Made by a program: the position numbers and the translations under genes. From contig MHWW01000011.1 in assembly GCA_001824275.1 (NCBI GenBank), forward strand, positions 34,767-67,476: 32,710 nucleotides of DNA. The letters are read 5' to 3'. Below the pieces are notes generated by a model. It made no database searches. It saw nothing but the letters and a program-made list of their open reading frames with translations, and was not told the DNA's origin. This document shows positions 7,558 to 14,010 of the stretch, piece after piece. This DNA comes from Candidatus Zambryskibacteria bacterium RIFOXYC1_FULL_39_10. Lineage in GTDB: Bacteria; Patescibacteriota; Minisyncoccia; Phycocordibacterales; WO2-35-19. Position 1 is the stretch's first letter. Each line of letters opens with the position of its first letter.

Positions 7558-8089
7558 AATTATTATATTGTTTGTAAACCTGCATAAATATTTTTTTTGA
7601 GCGATATACTCTGACTCTGGCAGTGCTGTTTTTGATGTTTAATGTTTTGGCAATTTCTTTAAAAGATTTACCGAGCATGTATCGCAAATTTATTATTTCT
7701 GCCGTTACTCCACCTATTTTTTTTAAAACAAATTGAACGTAATTTTTATTACCCTCCATCATCACTTCCTCATTGGTTTGGCTTGGAGTGACTTCCTCCA
7801 TTTCTTCAGTAAAAGAAATAGGAATGTTTTTATACTTACCTATCTGATCAGCCATACAATTTCTGAGTATTGTGTTGGCCCAGGGGATAAATCTCCCGCC
7901 GTTTTCTGGAAACTTTTTGCCGTATTTATAGATTTTAACAAAAGCTTGTTGGACCACGTCCTCAGCATCTTCTTTTGAGCGTAAATTTTGATTGGCCACC
8001 CTCAAAAAACGCTTGTAGTGCCTATCAAATAATTCGCCAAACTTTGAAGGCTTACTGTATGAAAGTTTTAAAATTTCCTCATCACTCAT
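7550..8089 (-). CDS. ECF-like sigma-70 family RNA polymerase sigma factor
   Basis: Region 2 is visible near the N-terminus (ELFDRHYKRFLRVA, then KEDAEDVVQQAFVKIYK and FIPWANTILRNCMAD). Region 4 is at the C-terminus (TAEIINLRYMLGKSFKEIAKTLNI, then STARVRVYRSKKIF), with a short linker and no region 1 or 3, the ECF layout. I start at the ATG at 8089, giving 179 residues. The open frame continues to an ATG at 8158, but those 23 extra codons are a palindromic-ended element (8089-8153) that happens to be in frame, so a longer form is possible. It overlaps the small membrane protein downstream by 8 nt. A promoter at 8214-8242 and a dyad at 8190-8202 precede it. Confidence 0.9.
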   Translation of the reverse strand: MSDEEILKLSYSKPSKFGELFDRHYKRFLRVANQNLRSKEDAEDVVQQAFVKIYKYGKKFPENGGRFIPWANTILRNCMADQIGKYKNIPISFTEEMEEVTPSQTNEEVMMEGNKNYVQFVLKKIGGVTAEIINLRYMLGKSFKEIAKTLNIKNSTARVRVYRSKKIFMQVYKQYNNYE

Positions 8090-8158
8090 CCCGTTAGAAA
8101 TTAAACTTATAAACTTATTACCTCCTAACGAGTCTCGTAAATTTCTAACGGGACTCAT
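8084..8158 (-). mobile_element. Start-codon palindromic element, copy D (sigma factor)
   Basis: Read on the minus strand: TGAG, then TCCCGTTAGAAAT ... ATTTCTAACGGGA (core about 65 nt), then TGAG again. The element's terminal A plus the repeated TG recreate the ATG of the sigma gene at 8089. The interior (with a TTAGGAGGT segment) differs from the other copies. Its length keeps the upstream ATG (8158) in frame, adding 23 codons starting MSPVRN. Confidence 0.75.
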
Positions 8159-8213
8159 ACATCTTTATGACCGTCGTTATAACCAAAATGTTACATCGTA
8201 ACGTACTTACCCC

Positions 8214-8242
8214 ATTGTAGGTCATAGTTAGTGTAGAAGCAA
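8214..8242 (-). promoter_or_regulatory. Promoter of the sigma-factor gene
   Basis: On the minus strand TTGCTT (8242-8237), 17-nt spacer, TACAAT (8219-8214). Expected start near 8207, giving a leader of about 49 nt before the ATG at 8158. The GTTAC-atc-GTAAC dyad (8190-8202) falls just after +1 and could be an operator. Confidence 0.45.
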
Positions 8243-8349
8243 TAAATTAAACAAATATGCCAAACATCAACTTTGTTCCAAGTGTGCGACTAACGAGGGC
8301 CCCGCCCTAGAGGGCGACTAAAGTACAAAAAACAACACAACTTAATACA

Positions 8350-8398
8350 AAACTCCGAACCGTTGCGCTCTTGCGCATAACAGGTCCGGAGTTTTTGT
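8350..8398. terminator. Bidirectional terminator-like hairpin
   Basis: AACTCCG (8351-8357) pairs with CGGAGTT (8387-8393), continued by ACC/GGT and an inner GCGC-tctt-GCGC, with T-rich sequence on the plus side (GTTTTTGTTTT) and on the minus side (TTTTG). No gene that it would obviously serve is seen on the plus strand. Confidence 0.45.
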
Positions 8399-8505
8399 TT
8401 TAGGTGGTCACGGATAATTTCGTTTTCGTCAAAACGAAATTTCCGCGACCCCGCCTCGCTTGTTTTTGTTGCTGCAAAAACATAGCTGCGGCTCGCACCT
8501 GTACG

Positions 8506-8533
8506 AAAAAATCCCAAGCAGTTGGGATTTTTT
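8506..8533 (-). terminator. Terminator after tRNA-Lys
   Basis: Perfect 12-bp stem AAAAAATCCCAA / TTGGGATTTTTT with loop of 4, starting 7 nt past the 3' end of tRNA-Lys on the minus strand and followed there by a U run. Confidence 0.8.
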
Positions 8534-8539
8534 GTCAGG

Positions 8540-8612
8540 TGCGCCCAGTAGGAATCGAACCTACGACCATTTGCTTAAAAGGCAACTGCTCTACCGACTG
8601 AGCTATGGGCGC
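8540..8612 (-). tRNA. tRNA-Lys (UUU)
   Basis: Cloverleaf on the minus strand: acceptor GCGCCCA/TGGGCGC, D arm GCTC...GAGC, anticodon loop CTTTTAA (anticodon UUU), T arm GTAGG-TTCGATT-CCTAC, discriminator A. The first pair of the anticodon stem (27-43) is a G-A mismatch. CCA is not encoded. Its first 10 nt overlap the 3' end of the GIY-YIG gene. Confidence 0.95.
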
Positions 8613-8869
8613 ATAATTATTGATTTTACAAAACTTCTACCTTTAGAACTTTTCAATTCCTTTTCTCTTTTCATCGCTTCTCTTCTTGTTTCGAAGTCTT
8701 CTGAATATACTACATTCCAAAAACCTTTTCCAATATTTTTTGATGTGTATGATTTTTCTTTACTCTTCTTGATTCCATTATGATATTTCAGCCTTTTAGA
8801 GATATCACTAGTCTGCCCTATGTATATTTTACCACTATCTGAATTTTGTATTACATACACCTTAAACAT
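8603..8869 (-). CDS. Small GIY-YIG endonuclease domain protein
   Basis: An 88-residue single-domain GIY-YIG (URI-type) protein: VYVIQ at residues 4-8, KIYIGQTSDISKRLKYHN carrying the YIG and conserved Arg, and KREKELKSSKGR with the distal Glu/Lys region. Such proteins are nicking nuclease domains found alone or in mobile introns and repair enzymes; the cellular role of stand-alone forms is mostly unknown. The start ATG comes from tRNA-like sequence (GCAAATG) of a truncated tRNA-Lys copy upstream, and the stop TAG is nucleotides 8-10 of the intact tRNA-Lys downstream, so the last codons (ATG CGC CCA TAG) are tRNA sequence. This suggests the gene is the cargo of an insertion into tRNA-Lys. Confidence 0.85.
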   Translation of the reverse strand: MFKVYVIQNSDSGKIYIGQTSDISKRLKYHNGIKKSKEKSYTSKNIGKGFWNVVYSEDFETRREAMKREKELKSSKGRSFVKSIIMRP

Positions 8870-8918
8870 TTGCTTAAAGCCCGTCAGCTGACGGGTCTAC
8901 CGACTGAGCTATGGGCGC
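8867..8918 (-). pseudogene. Truncated tRNA-Lys 5' half interrupted by a 16-bp palindrome
   Basis: Read on the minus strand, 8918-8896 is identical to the first 23 nt of tRNA-Lys. Ten nt of the anticodon arm are then replaced by a 16-nt palindrome plus C, after which TTTAAGCAAATG again matches tRNA-Lys. The T arm and acceptor 3' strand are missing. The final ATG is the start codon of the GIY-YIG gene. Confidence 0.8.
8880..8895. repeat. 16-bp perfect palindrome
   Basis: CCCGTCAGCTGACGGG. It looks like the two end motifs of the start-codon elements (CCCGTTAG / CTAACGGG) joined with no interior and with a T-to-C change on both arms. Confidence 0.7.
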
Positions 8919-8971
8919 AATAAAACAATAGTGAATATAACATATAATCTCAGAAAATAAAATTTATGAGA

Positions 8972-9376
8972 TTACAACGGTAAATCGATGGCGAAGGCGC
9001 CGGCGCCGGAGAGGAGGAGAGAGAGGGTGATCGAGAGGAGCAAAATGTAGAAAACAAAATTTCTTTTAAGAATCAAAGGGTCTTTATATTCTACATATGC
9101 CTCAGCGAAAATGAGAAGGCCTAAAACTAAAGCGGCGATCTGAGTATAAAGTCCTAATATAAGCATCACGCCACCAGCTATTTCTATTGCCCCCAAAACT
9201 TTCAAAGCCATTTTAGGATTAGGAATTTTCAAAATAGTAAGTGAAGAGAGCCATCTCTCCTTTTCATTTTTAAAAACCAAGGCTCCTAAATTAACAAATA
9301 TAAAACCGGCGACAACTCGCAATATAAAAGGGGCGAGTAGGCCATATGTGAGCAGGTCTGGAAATGGATTTAACAT
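8972..9376 (-). CDS. DoxX family membrane protein
   Basis: A 134-residue, four-TM protein of the DoxX/DoxD superfamily: hydrophobic segments near residues 10-30, 55-72, 77-95 and 108-130, with LRVVAGFIFVNLG early and GAIEIAGGVMLILGLYTQIAALVLG in the middle, the usual family pattern. Members are linked to redox or sulfur metabolism in some bacteria but the activity here is unknown. TATAAT lies exactly 6 nt before the ATG, preceded by TGC (extended -10), so a leaderless transcript is likely. The promoter is shared back to back with the methyltransferase gene in an 18-bp gap. Confidence 0.88.
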   Translation of the reverse strand: MLNPFPDLLTYGLLAPFILRVVAGFIFVNLGALVFKNEKERWLSSLTILKIPNPKMALKVLGAIEIAGGVMLILGLYTQIAALVLGLLIFAEAYVEYKDPLILKRNFVFYILLLSITLSLLLSGAGAFAIDLPL

Positions 9377-9394
9377 AAGAGTATTATAGCAATT
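9377..9394. promoter_or_regulatory. 18-bp divergent promoter
   Basis: Minus strand: TATAAT (9388-9383), 6 nt to the doxX ATG. Plus strand: TATTAT (9382-9387), 7 nt to the methyltransferase ATG. The two -10 elements lie on the same 7 base pairs, so only one direction can be opened at a time. Confidence 0.55.
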
Positions 9395-9868
9395 ATGGAA
9401 ATAGTTGTCATTTTAAACAATATAAGAAGTAATGAAAATGTTGGTTCTATATTTAGGACGGCTGATGCGACAGGTGTCTCTAAAATAATTCTGTGTGGTT
9501 ACACCCCTGCGCCAGTTGATAGGTTTGGTAGGGAAAATAGGGGTCTTACCAAAGCATCCTTGGGGGCAGAAAAATCTGTAGAGTGGGAGAAGGTTGAAAA
9601 CCTCAATTCAATAATTGAAAGATTGAAGATTGAAAGATATAAAATTATAGGAATAGAACAAGATAAAGTAGCAATTGATTATAGAAAAATAAAGCAGCAA
9701 GTAGCTAGTAGCAAGCATCTAGCCATAGTCTTTGGCAACGAGGTAGATGGCTTATCAAAACAAGATTTAGAACTTTGTGATGTTGTCGCCGAGCTCCCAA
9801 TGCTCGGCAACAAAGAGTCTCTCAACGTCTCCGTCTGCGCCGGCGTAGTTTTGTATTCGTTAATATGA
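9395..9868 (+). CDS. SpoU (TrmH-like) family RNA 2'-O-methyltransferase
   Basis: A SAM-dependent SPOUT methyltransferase acting on tRNA or rRNA ribose. The 157-residue product is the catalytic domain alone. Motif 1 is NIRSNENVGSIFRTADA with the catalytic Arg, motif 2 is AIVFGNEVDGL, and motif 3 is LPMLGNKESLNVSVCAGVVLY, which forms the trefoil knot. The N-terminal substrate-binding domain of RlmB-like members is missing, so the target cannot be named. Two stretches look repeat-derived: GATTGAAAGATTGAAG-type units near 9616-9645 (IIERLKIERYKI) and an AGCAAGTAGCTAGTAGC segment near 9704-9720 just before motif 2, which resembles 13484-13514. Its 3' end overlaps the convergent gene by 9 nt. Confidence 0.9.
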   Translation: MEIVVILNNIRSNENVGSIFRTADATGVSKIILCGYTPAPVDRFGRENRGLTKASLGAEKSVEWEKVENLNSIIERLKIERYKIIGIEQDKVAIDYRKIKQQVASSKHLAIVFGNEVDGLSKQDLELCDVVAELPMLGNKESLNVSVCAGVVLYSLI

Positions 9869-10789
9869 AATTGTATCAACAATCAAACCATTTTCATCGT
9901 GGAGGTTTATGGTGTCGTGAGTGGTGCGCCAGAGGGGCCCGAATTTATTTAAATAAACACGGTATTCTTTGTCAGGAAAGTCAGTATCATCAAAATGATT
10001 AGCCACACAGGTATTATAATTAATTTGGGTGGTGATGTAGGTCTTACAAGATGATGATATTGTATCAGGCAAGTCCCTCACAAATTCATTACCTTTGGTG
10101 GTGCAACGACTGATTCTGTCTATGGTTTTTAAACATTCATCATTTCTGTCCATTACACTTGAAAAAGTTGGCAAATTTTCGTCTTTGGGCAGAGGACATT
10201 TCTTAGAAAGACTGGGTGTAAAAGTCCGATTTTCTTCAAAATAACCAGTGCATTTATTGGTGCGGAAGGAGATGCCGATTGGAGAAAATCCTTTAGTAAT
10301 ATAAACCTTGTCTCCGTTTTGAAGCACGATATTGTTGTCATTTTTTGTAAAAGGGAAGGGGAGCATGGTTGCGCCGCCAATAATGGCATAATATCCCGTC
10401 ACTTCGCTTTTAAAATACCAGCCGGTGATTTTGATTGTCTCATTTTTAGCAAGTCTGGTAGAAATAGAAACATATTCTTTGTTTGGGTCAGTCCTATTAA
10501 GTCCGGAAATTCTAGAAAGGTTTAGTTTGCCATGATAAGGAGATCTTTTGCTTGCCTCTATGGCTTTGTCCAAATCTTTTTCCAATCTTTTTATGGTATC
10601 TTCGGTGCTTTTTATTTCTTTAGCGACCTCTTTATTATTTGAATAACCAATGTTTTCCTTTTTTGCCGCAATAGATGAACTGTTTGTGGTGTTATTTTTA
10701 TCACTTAAGTTGGTTTTTTTAATTGGGCTATACATAAGCCCAAAAAGTACAAATAGTACAAGTAATATTATAAAGGGTTCTTTAGTCAT
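9860..10789 (-). CDS. Membrane-anchored protein with lamin-tail-like C-terminal region
   Basis: Not a named protein to me. From the ATG at 10789 it has 309 residues: a short N-terminus, one TM (about 6-19, FIILLVLFVLFGL), a polar coiled-coil-like segment (about 50-80, with EIKSTEDTIKRLEKDLDKAIE), then extracytoplasmic beta-rich sequence. Within that, KEYVSISTRLAKNETIKITGWYF and the closing NLHDENGLIVDTISY resemble the first and last strands of lamin-tail (LTD) domains, and seven or so cysteines in the C-terminal half could form disulfides. The start at 10789 gives an 8-nt ATGACTAA overlap with mutM, the same style as the sigma/TM pair; an upstream ATG at 10834 is less likely. It is the last gene of the ruvA operon. 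Confidence 0.7.
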   Translation of the reverse strand: MTKEPFIILLVLFVLFGLMYSPIKKTNLSDKNNTTNSSSIAAKKENIGYSNNKEVAKEIKSTEDTIKRLEKDLDKAIEASKRSPYHGKLNLSRISGLNRTDPNKEYVSISTRLAKNETIKITGWYFKSEVTGYYAIIGGATMLPFPFTKNDNNIVLQNGDKVYITKGFSPIGISFRTNKCTGYFEENRTFTPSLSKKCPLPKDENLPTFSSVMDRNDECLKTIDRISRCTTKGNEFVRDLPDTISSSCKTYITTQINYNTCVANHFDDTDFPDKEYRVYLNKFGPLWRTTHDTINLHDENGLIVDTISY

Positions 10790-11645
10790 ATTTGGTTTGA
10801 TGTTTGGGGCAAAAACTGGCGCTTCTTCCATCAACTACAATTTTTTCAATTATACCACCACATCCTCTTTTTTTACATTTCTTCCCTTTGAGGCCATAGG
10901 CATTTTGCATTTCTTGATATTTACCTTTTTTGCCCTGGGCATCACGATAGTCAATATAAGAGCTTCCGCGGGCTTTTATAGCCCTTTTTAGGACCGGCTT
11001 TATCGCTTCATAAATTTTTTTGACCTCTTCTTTTTTTAATTTAGATGCAATTTTAAGAGGGTGTACGGCAGCTACCCACAATACTTCATCTGCATATATA
11101 TTGCCTATACCAGCAACAATACTTTGATCCATCAAAACACTTTTTATTTTTTTATTTTTGTTTTTTATGCTTTCAAAGAATTTTTTTAAATTAAAATTTT
11201 TATCAAAAGGTTCTGGGCCTAATTTTTCAAGTTTTTCTTTTATTGTTTTTTCAGGTAACACTATGACACTTGCAAATTTTCTCATATCACAAAGACCGAG
11301 ATGCCTTCCGTTTGAAAGAAAAAACAAAAGATGAATAAAGCGATTTCCTGGGTCATCACGCATGGGTCCTTCCAAAACACTCCTCCATCCGTCCTTAGTC
11401 TTATCCCATTTGCCATACATGAGGTGGCCTGTCATTTTTTGGTGAACTAAAATAATTTTTTTGCCGGTAATACCAATTAAAATATTTTTTCCTCTCCGCT
11501 CTACACTTATTATTTTTTCACCAACAACATCTTTCTTTATTTTTTTAAACGCCAAAATATCAGTCCAGACATCTTTTATTTTTAGATTTGGAATAAATCT
11601 CTTTAAATCTGTGACTATTGTGTGCACTTCAGGTAGTTCTGGCAT
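10782..11645 (-). CDS. mutM: Formamidopyrimidine-DNA glycosylase (MutM/Fpg)
   Basis: Excises 8-oxoguanine and FapyG and nicks the abasic site. The 287-residue product starts MPELPEV, leaving the catalytic Pro2 and Glu3 after Met removal. The H2TH region is seen at GIGNIYADEVLW, and the C-terminal zinc finger as CKKRGC ... FCPKHQ, i.e. C-x4-C and C-x2-H rather than the usual four cysteines at C-x2-C spacing; metal binding may be altered. It follows the murE-like gene with almost no gap and overlaps the next gene by 8 nt. Confidence 0.94.
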   Translation of the reverse strand: MPELPEVHTIVTDLKRFIPNLKIKDVWTDILAFKKIKKDVVGEKIISVERRGKNILIGITGKKIILVHQKMTGHLMYGKWDKTKDGWRSVLEGPMRDDPGNRFIHLLFFLSNGRHLGLCDMRKFASVIVLPEKTIKEKLEKLGPEPFDKNFNLKKFFESIKNKNKKIKSVLMDQSIVAGIGNIYADEVLWVAAVHPLKIASKLKKEEVKKIYEAIKPVLKRAIKARGSSYIDYRDAQGKKGKYQEMQNAYGLKGKKCKKRGCGGIIEKIVVDGRSASFCPKHQTKYD

Positions 11646-11646
11646 T

Positions 11647-12912
11647 TTATTTACCCAAAATTTGATTTAATTCTTCTCTCGCGACAGTAGCGTCGTCCCA
11701 AGGAGTTTTTTTGCCATTAGCTTCCATGATATATGGGTCAGTACCTTTACCAGTAATCAAAACAGCTGTTTTTTGACTTCCTTCGACCGCCCTAGCTTTT
11801 GCTAATGCAGAAGCGATGGCGGTTCTTCTATCTAAAATTATATCAACCGATTTTTTTGAGATACCCGACTTAACATCTTCAATAATCTTCATAGGGTCCT
11901 CATCATACGGGTCTTCATTGGTTAAAATAATTTCGTCACAATATTTATCGGCAATCTTTCCCATCTCTGGCCTTTTCCATGTGTCTCTACCTCCGCCCGT
12001 ATTTCCTAAGACACAAATTGTTTTGTGAGTTTTATAAGTTTCGTATACAGCTTTTAGAGAATCGGGGGTATGAGCGTAATCAACAACCACATCAAAATCT
12101 TGACCGCAATTTATTTTTTCCATCCGGCCCCTGACAAAATCTATATTTTCTAGACCTTTTTTAATTGCTTCTTCTGGAATTCCGGCAAATTTGGCATAAG
12201 CAATGGCGCCAAGCATATTAGAGACATTGAAAATCCCTGGTAGCTTGCTATGGATCATCATTTTTCCTACTTGAAATGAAGAACCCTTCTCGTCAGCCTT
12301 TATACCTATAGCGTCACTTATAGAATAGGGGACTTTGTTCTGTATATTTAATGCCAAAAATTTTTCTCCTTCCTTGTCGTCTGTATTTGCAATGATTATT
12401 CTTTCGCTTCGATTTTCTAACTCCTTAGCAATACAAAGTTTGGCTTGCAAATAATTTTGATAAGAGCCGTGGGATTCAATATGTTCGGGCGCCAAGTTTG
12501 TAAAAATGAGTGCTTCTGGATAAATAAATTTGTGGCGGTATTGCTTGGCGCCCTCACTTGTCATCTCAAGTATTGCGTGAGTACATTCAGCATTTACTGC
12601 GTCTCTCAAAAACTTTTGCATGAAAAACCGCCCTGGCATACTCATTTTGAAAAGGTTTCTTTTTTCTTTGTCTCCTATTTTAAATCGCAAAGTACTTTGC
12701 AGAGCAGTTTTATAGCCATTGGCCTCCAAAATTGCATTTACCAATTCGGCTGTGGTGGTTTTGCCTTTAGTGCCAGTTATGCCGATTATGGTTAGTTTTT
12801 TGGAAGGAAATCCATATCTCACAGCCCCAAAAAGAGCCAAGCCGTAGTGATAAACAGGCTGAAAAAATTTAAATACTGATTTAGGTATTATTTTTTTTAA
12901 AACACTTAGCAT
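11647..12912 (-). CDS. MurE-like Mur ligase (UDP-MurNAc-peptide synthetase family)
   Basis: An ATP-dependent Mur ligase. Of 421 residues, the central ATPase domain has GITGTKGKTTT near residue 45, FTNLAPEHIESHGSYQNYLQAK, and the MurE-type C-terminal domain with DYAHTPDSLKAVYE and GNTGGGRDTWKRPEMGK. It is short: the N-terminal UDP-binding domain of MurE (about 90 residues) is reduced to about 35 residues. In the place of the DNPR motif that selects meso-diaminopimelate there is TNEDPYDEDP, so the added residue is probably not mDAP, or the enzyme acts on something other than the standard nucleotide tripeptide. It sits between ruvA and mutM with 1-nt gaps. Confidence 0.88.
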   Translation of the reverse strand: MLSVLKKIIPKSVFKFFQPVYHYGLALFGAVRYGFPSKKLTIIGITGTKGKTTTAELVNAILEANGYKTALQSTLRFKIGDKEKRNLFKMSMPGRFFMQKFLRDAVNAECTHAILEMTSEGAKQYRHKFIYPEALIFTNLAPEHIESHGSYQNYLQAKLCIAKELENRSERIIIANTDDKEGEKFLALNIQNKVPYSISDAIGIKADEKGSSFQVGKMMIHSKLPGIFNVSNMLGAIAYAKFAGIPEEAIKKGLENIDFVRGRMEKINCGQDFDVVVDYAHTPDSLKAVYETYKTHKTICVLGNTGGGRDTWKRPEMGKIADKYCDEIILTNEDPYDEDPMKIIEDVKSGISKKSVDIILDRRTAIASALAKARAVEGSQKTAVLITGKGTDPYIMEANGKKTPWDDATVAREELNQILGK

Positions 12913-12913
12913 A

Positions 12914-13480
12914 TTATTGACCCAAATTTTTTAAAATGTATTTTATTTTTTCGTTTGTGCCTTCCAAATCTTTTGGTAATTTTTTGATCGTTTCTTGAAT
13001 ATCTCTTTCACGATAACCAAGCGACTTGAGAGCTTCAAAAACATCAACGTCTTCGCTGGTTCTACTTTCACCCTTTCTGGTTGTCACCAGTTTGCCATTT
13101 AACTCCAAAACAATTTTTTCGGCCGTCTTCCTGCCAATGCCTGAAATTTTAGTAAGTGATGAAGTGTCGCCACTACCAACCGCTTCTTCGATTGATTTTA
13201 CTCCCGCAACCGAAAGTATGGCTAAGCCAGATTTTGGTCCAACTCCTGAAACGGTAATCAAAAGTTCAAAAATTCTGAGTTCCTCTTCGGTTTCAAATCC
13301 GTACAAATCAATGGCAGTTTCCCTGACAGCAGTGTGAGTCCAAAAGCTGGCTTCTTGGTCGGTTTTTAATTTAGCAAGGTAAGAGGGGGTACTGTATACA
13401 ACAAAACCGATACCACCGGCCTTTACAATGGCTTTTGTACCCTTCAGATCAAATATTTTACCTGTGATGTGCCCAAACAT
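12914..13480 (-). CDS. ruvA: Holliday junction branch migration protein RuvA
   Basis: Tetrameric junction-binding partner of RuvB. The 188 residues show the N-terminal OB domain (MFGHITGKIFD, then YGFETEEELRIFELL), the two helix-hairpin-helix motifs (VSGVGPKSGLAIL and ISGIGRKTAEKIVLEL), a short acidic linker and domain III (DVFEALKSLGY...). Length is close to the usual 190-205. First gene of the operon ruvA, murE-like, mutM, membrane protein. ruvB is elsewhere, at 146. Confidence 0.95.
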   Translation of the reverse strand: MFGHITGKIFDLKGTKAIVKAGGIGFVVYSTPSYLAKLKTDQEASFWTHTAVRETAIDLYGFETEEELRIFELLITVSGVGPKSGLAILSVAGVKSIEEAVGSGDTSSLTKISGIGRKTAEKIVLELNGKLVTTRKGESRTSEDVDVFEALKSLGYRERDIQETIKKLPKDLEGTNEKIKYILKNLGQ

Positions 13481-13628
13481 AAGTTAGTAGCAAGTAGCAA
13501 GTAGCTAGTAGCTAGATATAATATAACAGAACCAGTATTTTTTTCCTGTTGCAATAAATTAAAGCTTCTGTTATTGTATTTGGGCTGTCATCCTAGATAC
13601 TGGATGCTGGCTACTAACTACTAATAAT
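13481..13628. repeat. Inverted AGTAGC-rich repeat between ruvA and rpsT, with promoters
   Basis: GTTAGTAGC (13483-13491) and GCTACTAAC (13609-13617) are exact complements; inside, AACAGAA/TTCTGTT and CCAGTAT/ATACTGG also pair, so most of the gap can fold. The left side has tandem AGTAGCA / AGTAGCT units like those in the methyltransferase gene at 9704-9720. A plus-strand promoter for rpsT is plausible: TTGCAA (13549-13554), 17 nt, TATTGT (13572-13577). Confidence 0.5.
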
Positions 13629-13892
13629 ATGCCAATAACAAGTTCAGCCAAAAAAGCCCTCAGGTCTTCTAAGAAAAAGAAGGTTTTTAATTTGCGTCGC
13701 AAAAACGAAATGCAGAATGTTATCAAGGAGTACAAGAAATTGGTTGCTGGCAAGAAAACCGAAGAAGCTAAGAAGCTTATTCCTAAACTTCAAAAAGCTA
13801 TTGATAAGGCCGAAAAGGGAGGAATCATAAAGAAGAACAACGCTTCCCGCAAAAAATCTCGTTTACTCAAAACAATCACCATCAAAATTTAA
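13629..13892 (+). CDS. rpsT: 30S ribosomal protein S20
   Basis: S20 binds 16S rRNA. The 87-residue, very basic product begins MPITSSAKKALRSSKKK, contains RRKNEMQNVIKEYKKLV and ends KNNASRKKSRLLKTI, matching the S20 three-helix pattern with the conserved NxASRKKSRL motif. Single-gene unit: promoter in the preceding gap and a strong terminator right after. Confidence 0.95.
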   Translation: MPITSSAKKALRSSKKKKVFNLRRKNEMQNVIKEYKKLVAGKKTEEAKKLIPKLQKAIDKAEKGGIIKKNNASRKKSRLLKTITIKI

Positions 13893-13900
13893 ATAAACAA

Positions 13901-13927
13901 AAAAACAGCAGATGCTGTTTTTTTGTT
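13901..13927 (+). terminator. Terminator after rpsT
   Basis: AAAAACAGC and GCTGTTTTT flank a 4-nt loop, followed by further T residues (to 13924). It can act in both directions. Confidence 0.85.
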
Positions 13928-14010
13928 TGGTGTTGTGCGCCCTATGGGACGTTATTGGAACCATTTTAATAAAAAATGAGTAAAAAGGAGAATTCACTAA
14001 ATATCTATAC

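Larger units (their letters stand above)
8159..8539. other. Gene-free stretch with promoter, dyad and several hairpins
   Basis: No supportable protein gene. Contents from left to right: a 13-nt palindrome GTTACATCGTAAC (8190-8202); the sigma-gene promoter; a CGCCCT-AG-AGGGCG palindrome (8303-8316); and four consecutive hairpins at 8351-8393, 8413-8444, 8461-8482 and 8506-8533. The stem at 8416-8441 is a perfect 11 bp (AATTTCGTTTT with loop CGTC). The first and last look like terminators; the middle two are unexplained. Confidence 0.6.

Noticed and set aside
8290-8517. 75-codon minus-strand frame downstream of tRNA-Lys
   Set aside because: It runs through four hairpins and a terminator and has low-complexity composition with no start signal.
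8404-8783. Plus-strand frames reading VGIEPTTICLKGNCSTD and SRNRTYDHLLKRQLLYRLSYG
   Set aside because: These are antisense translations of tRNA-Lys, a well-known source of false proteins.
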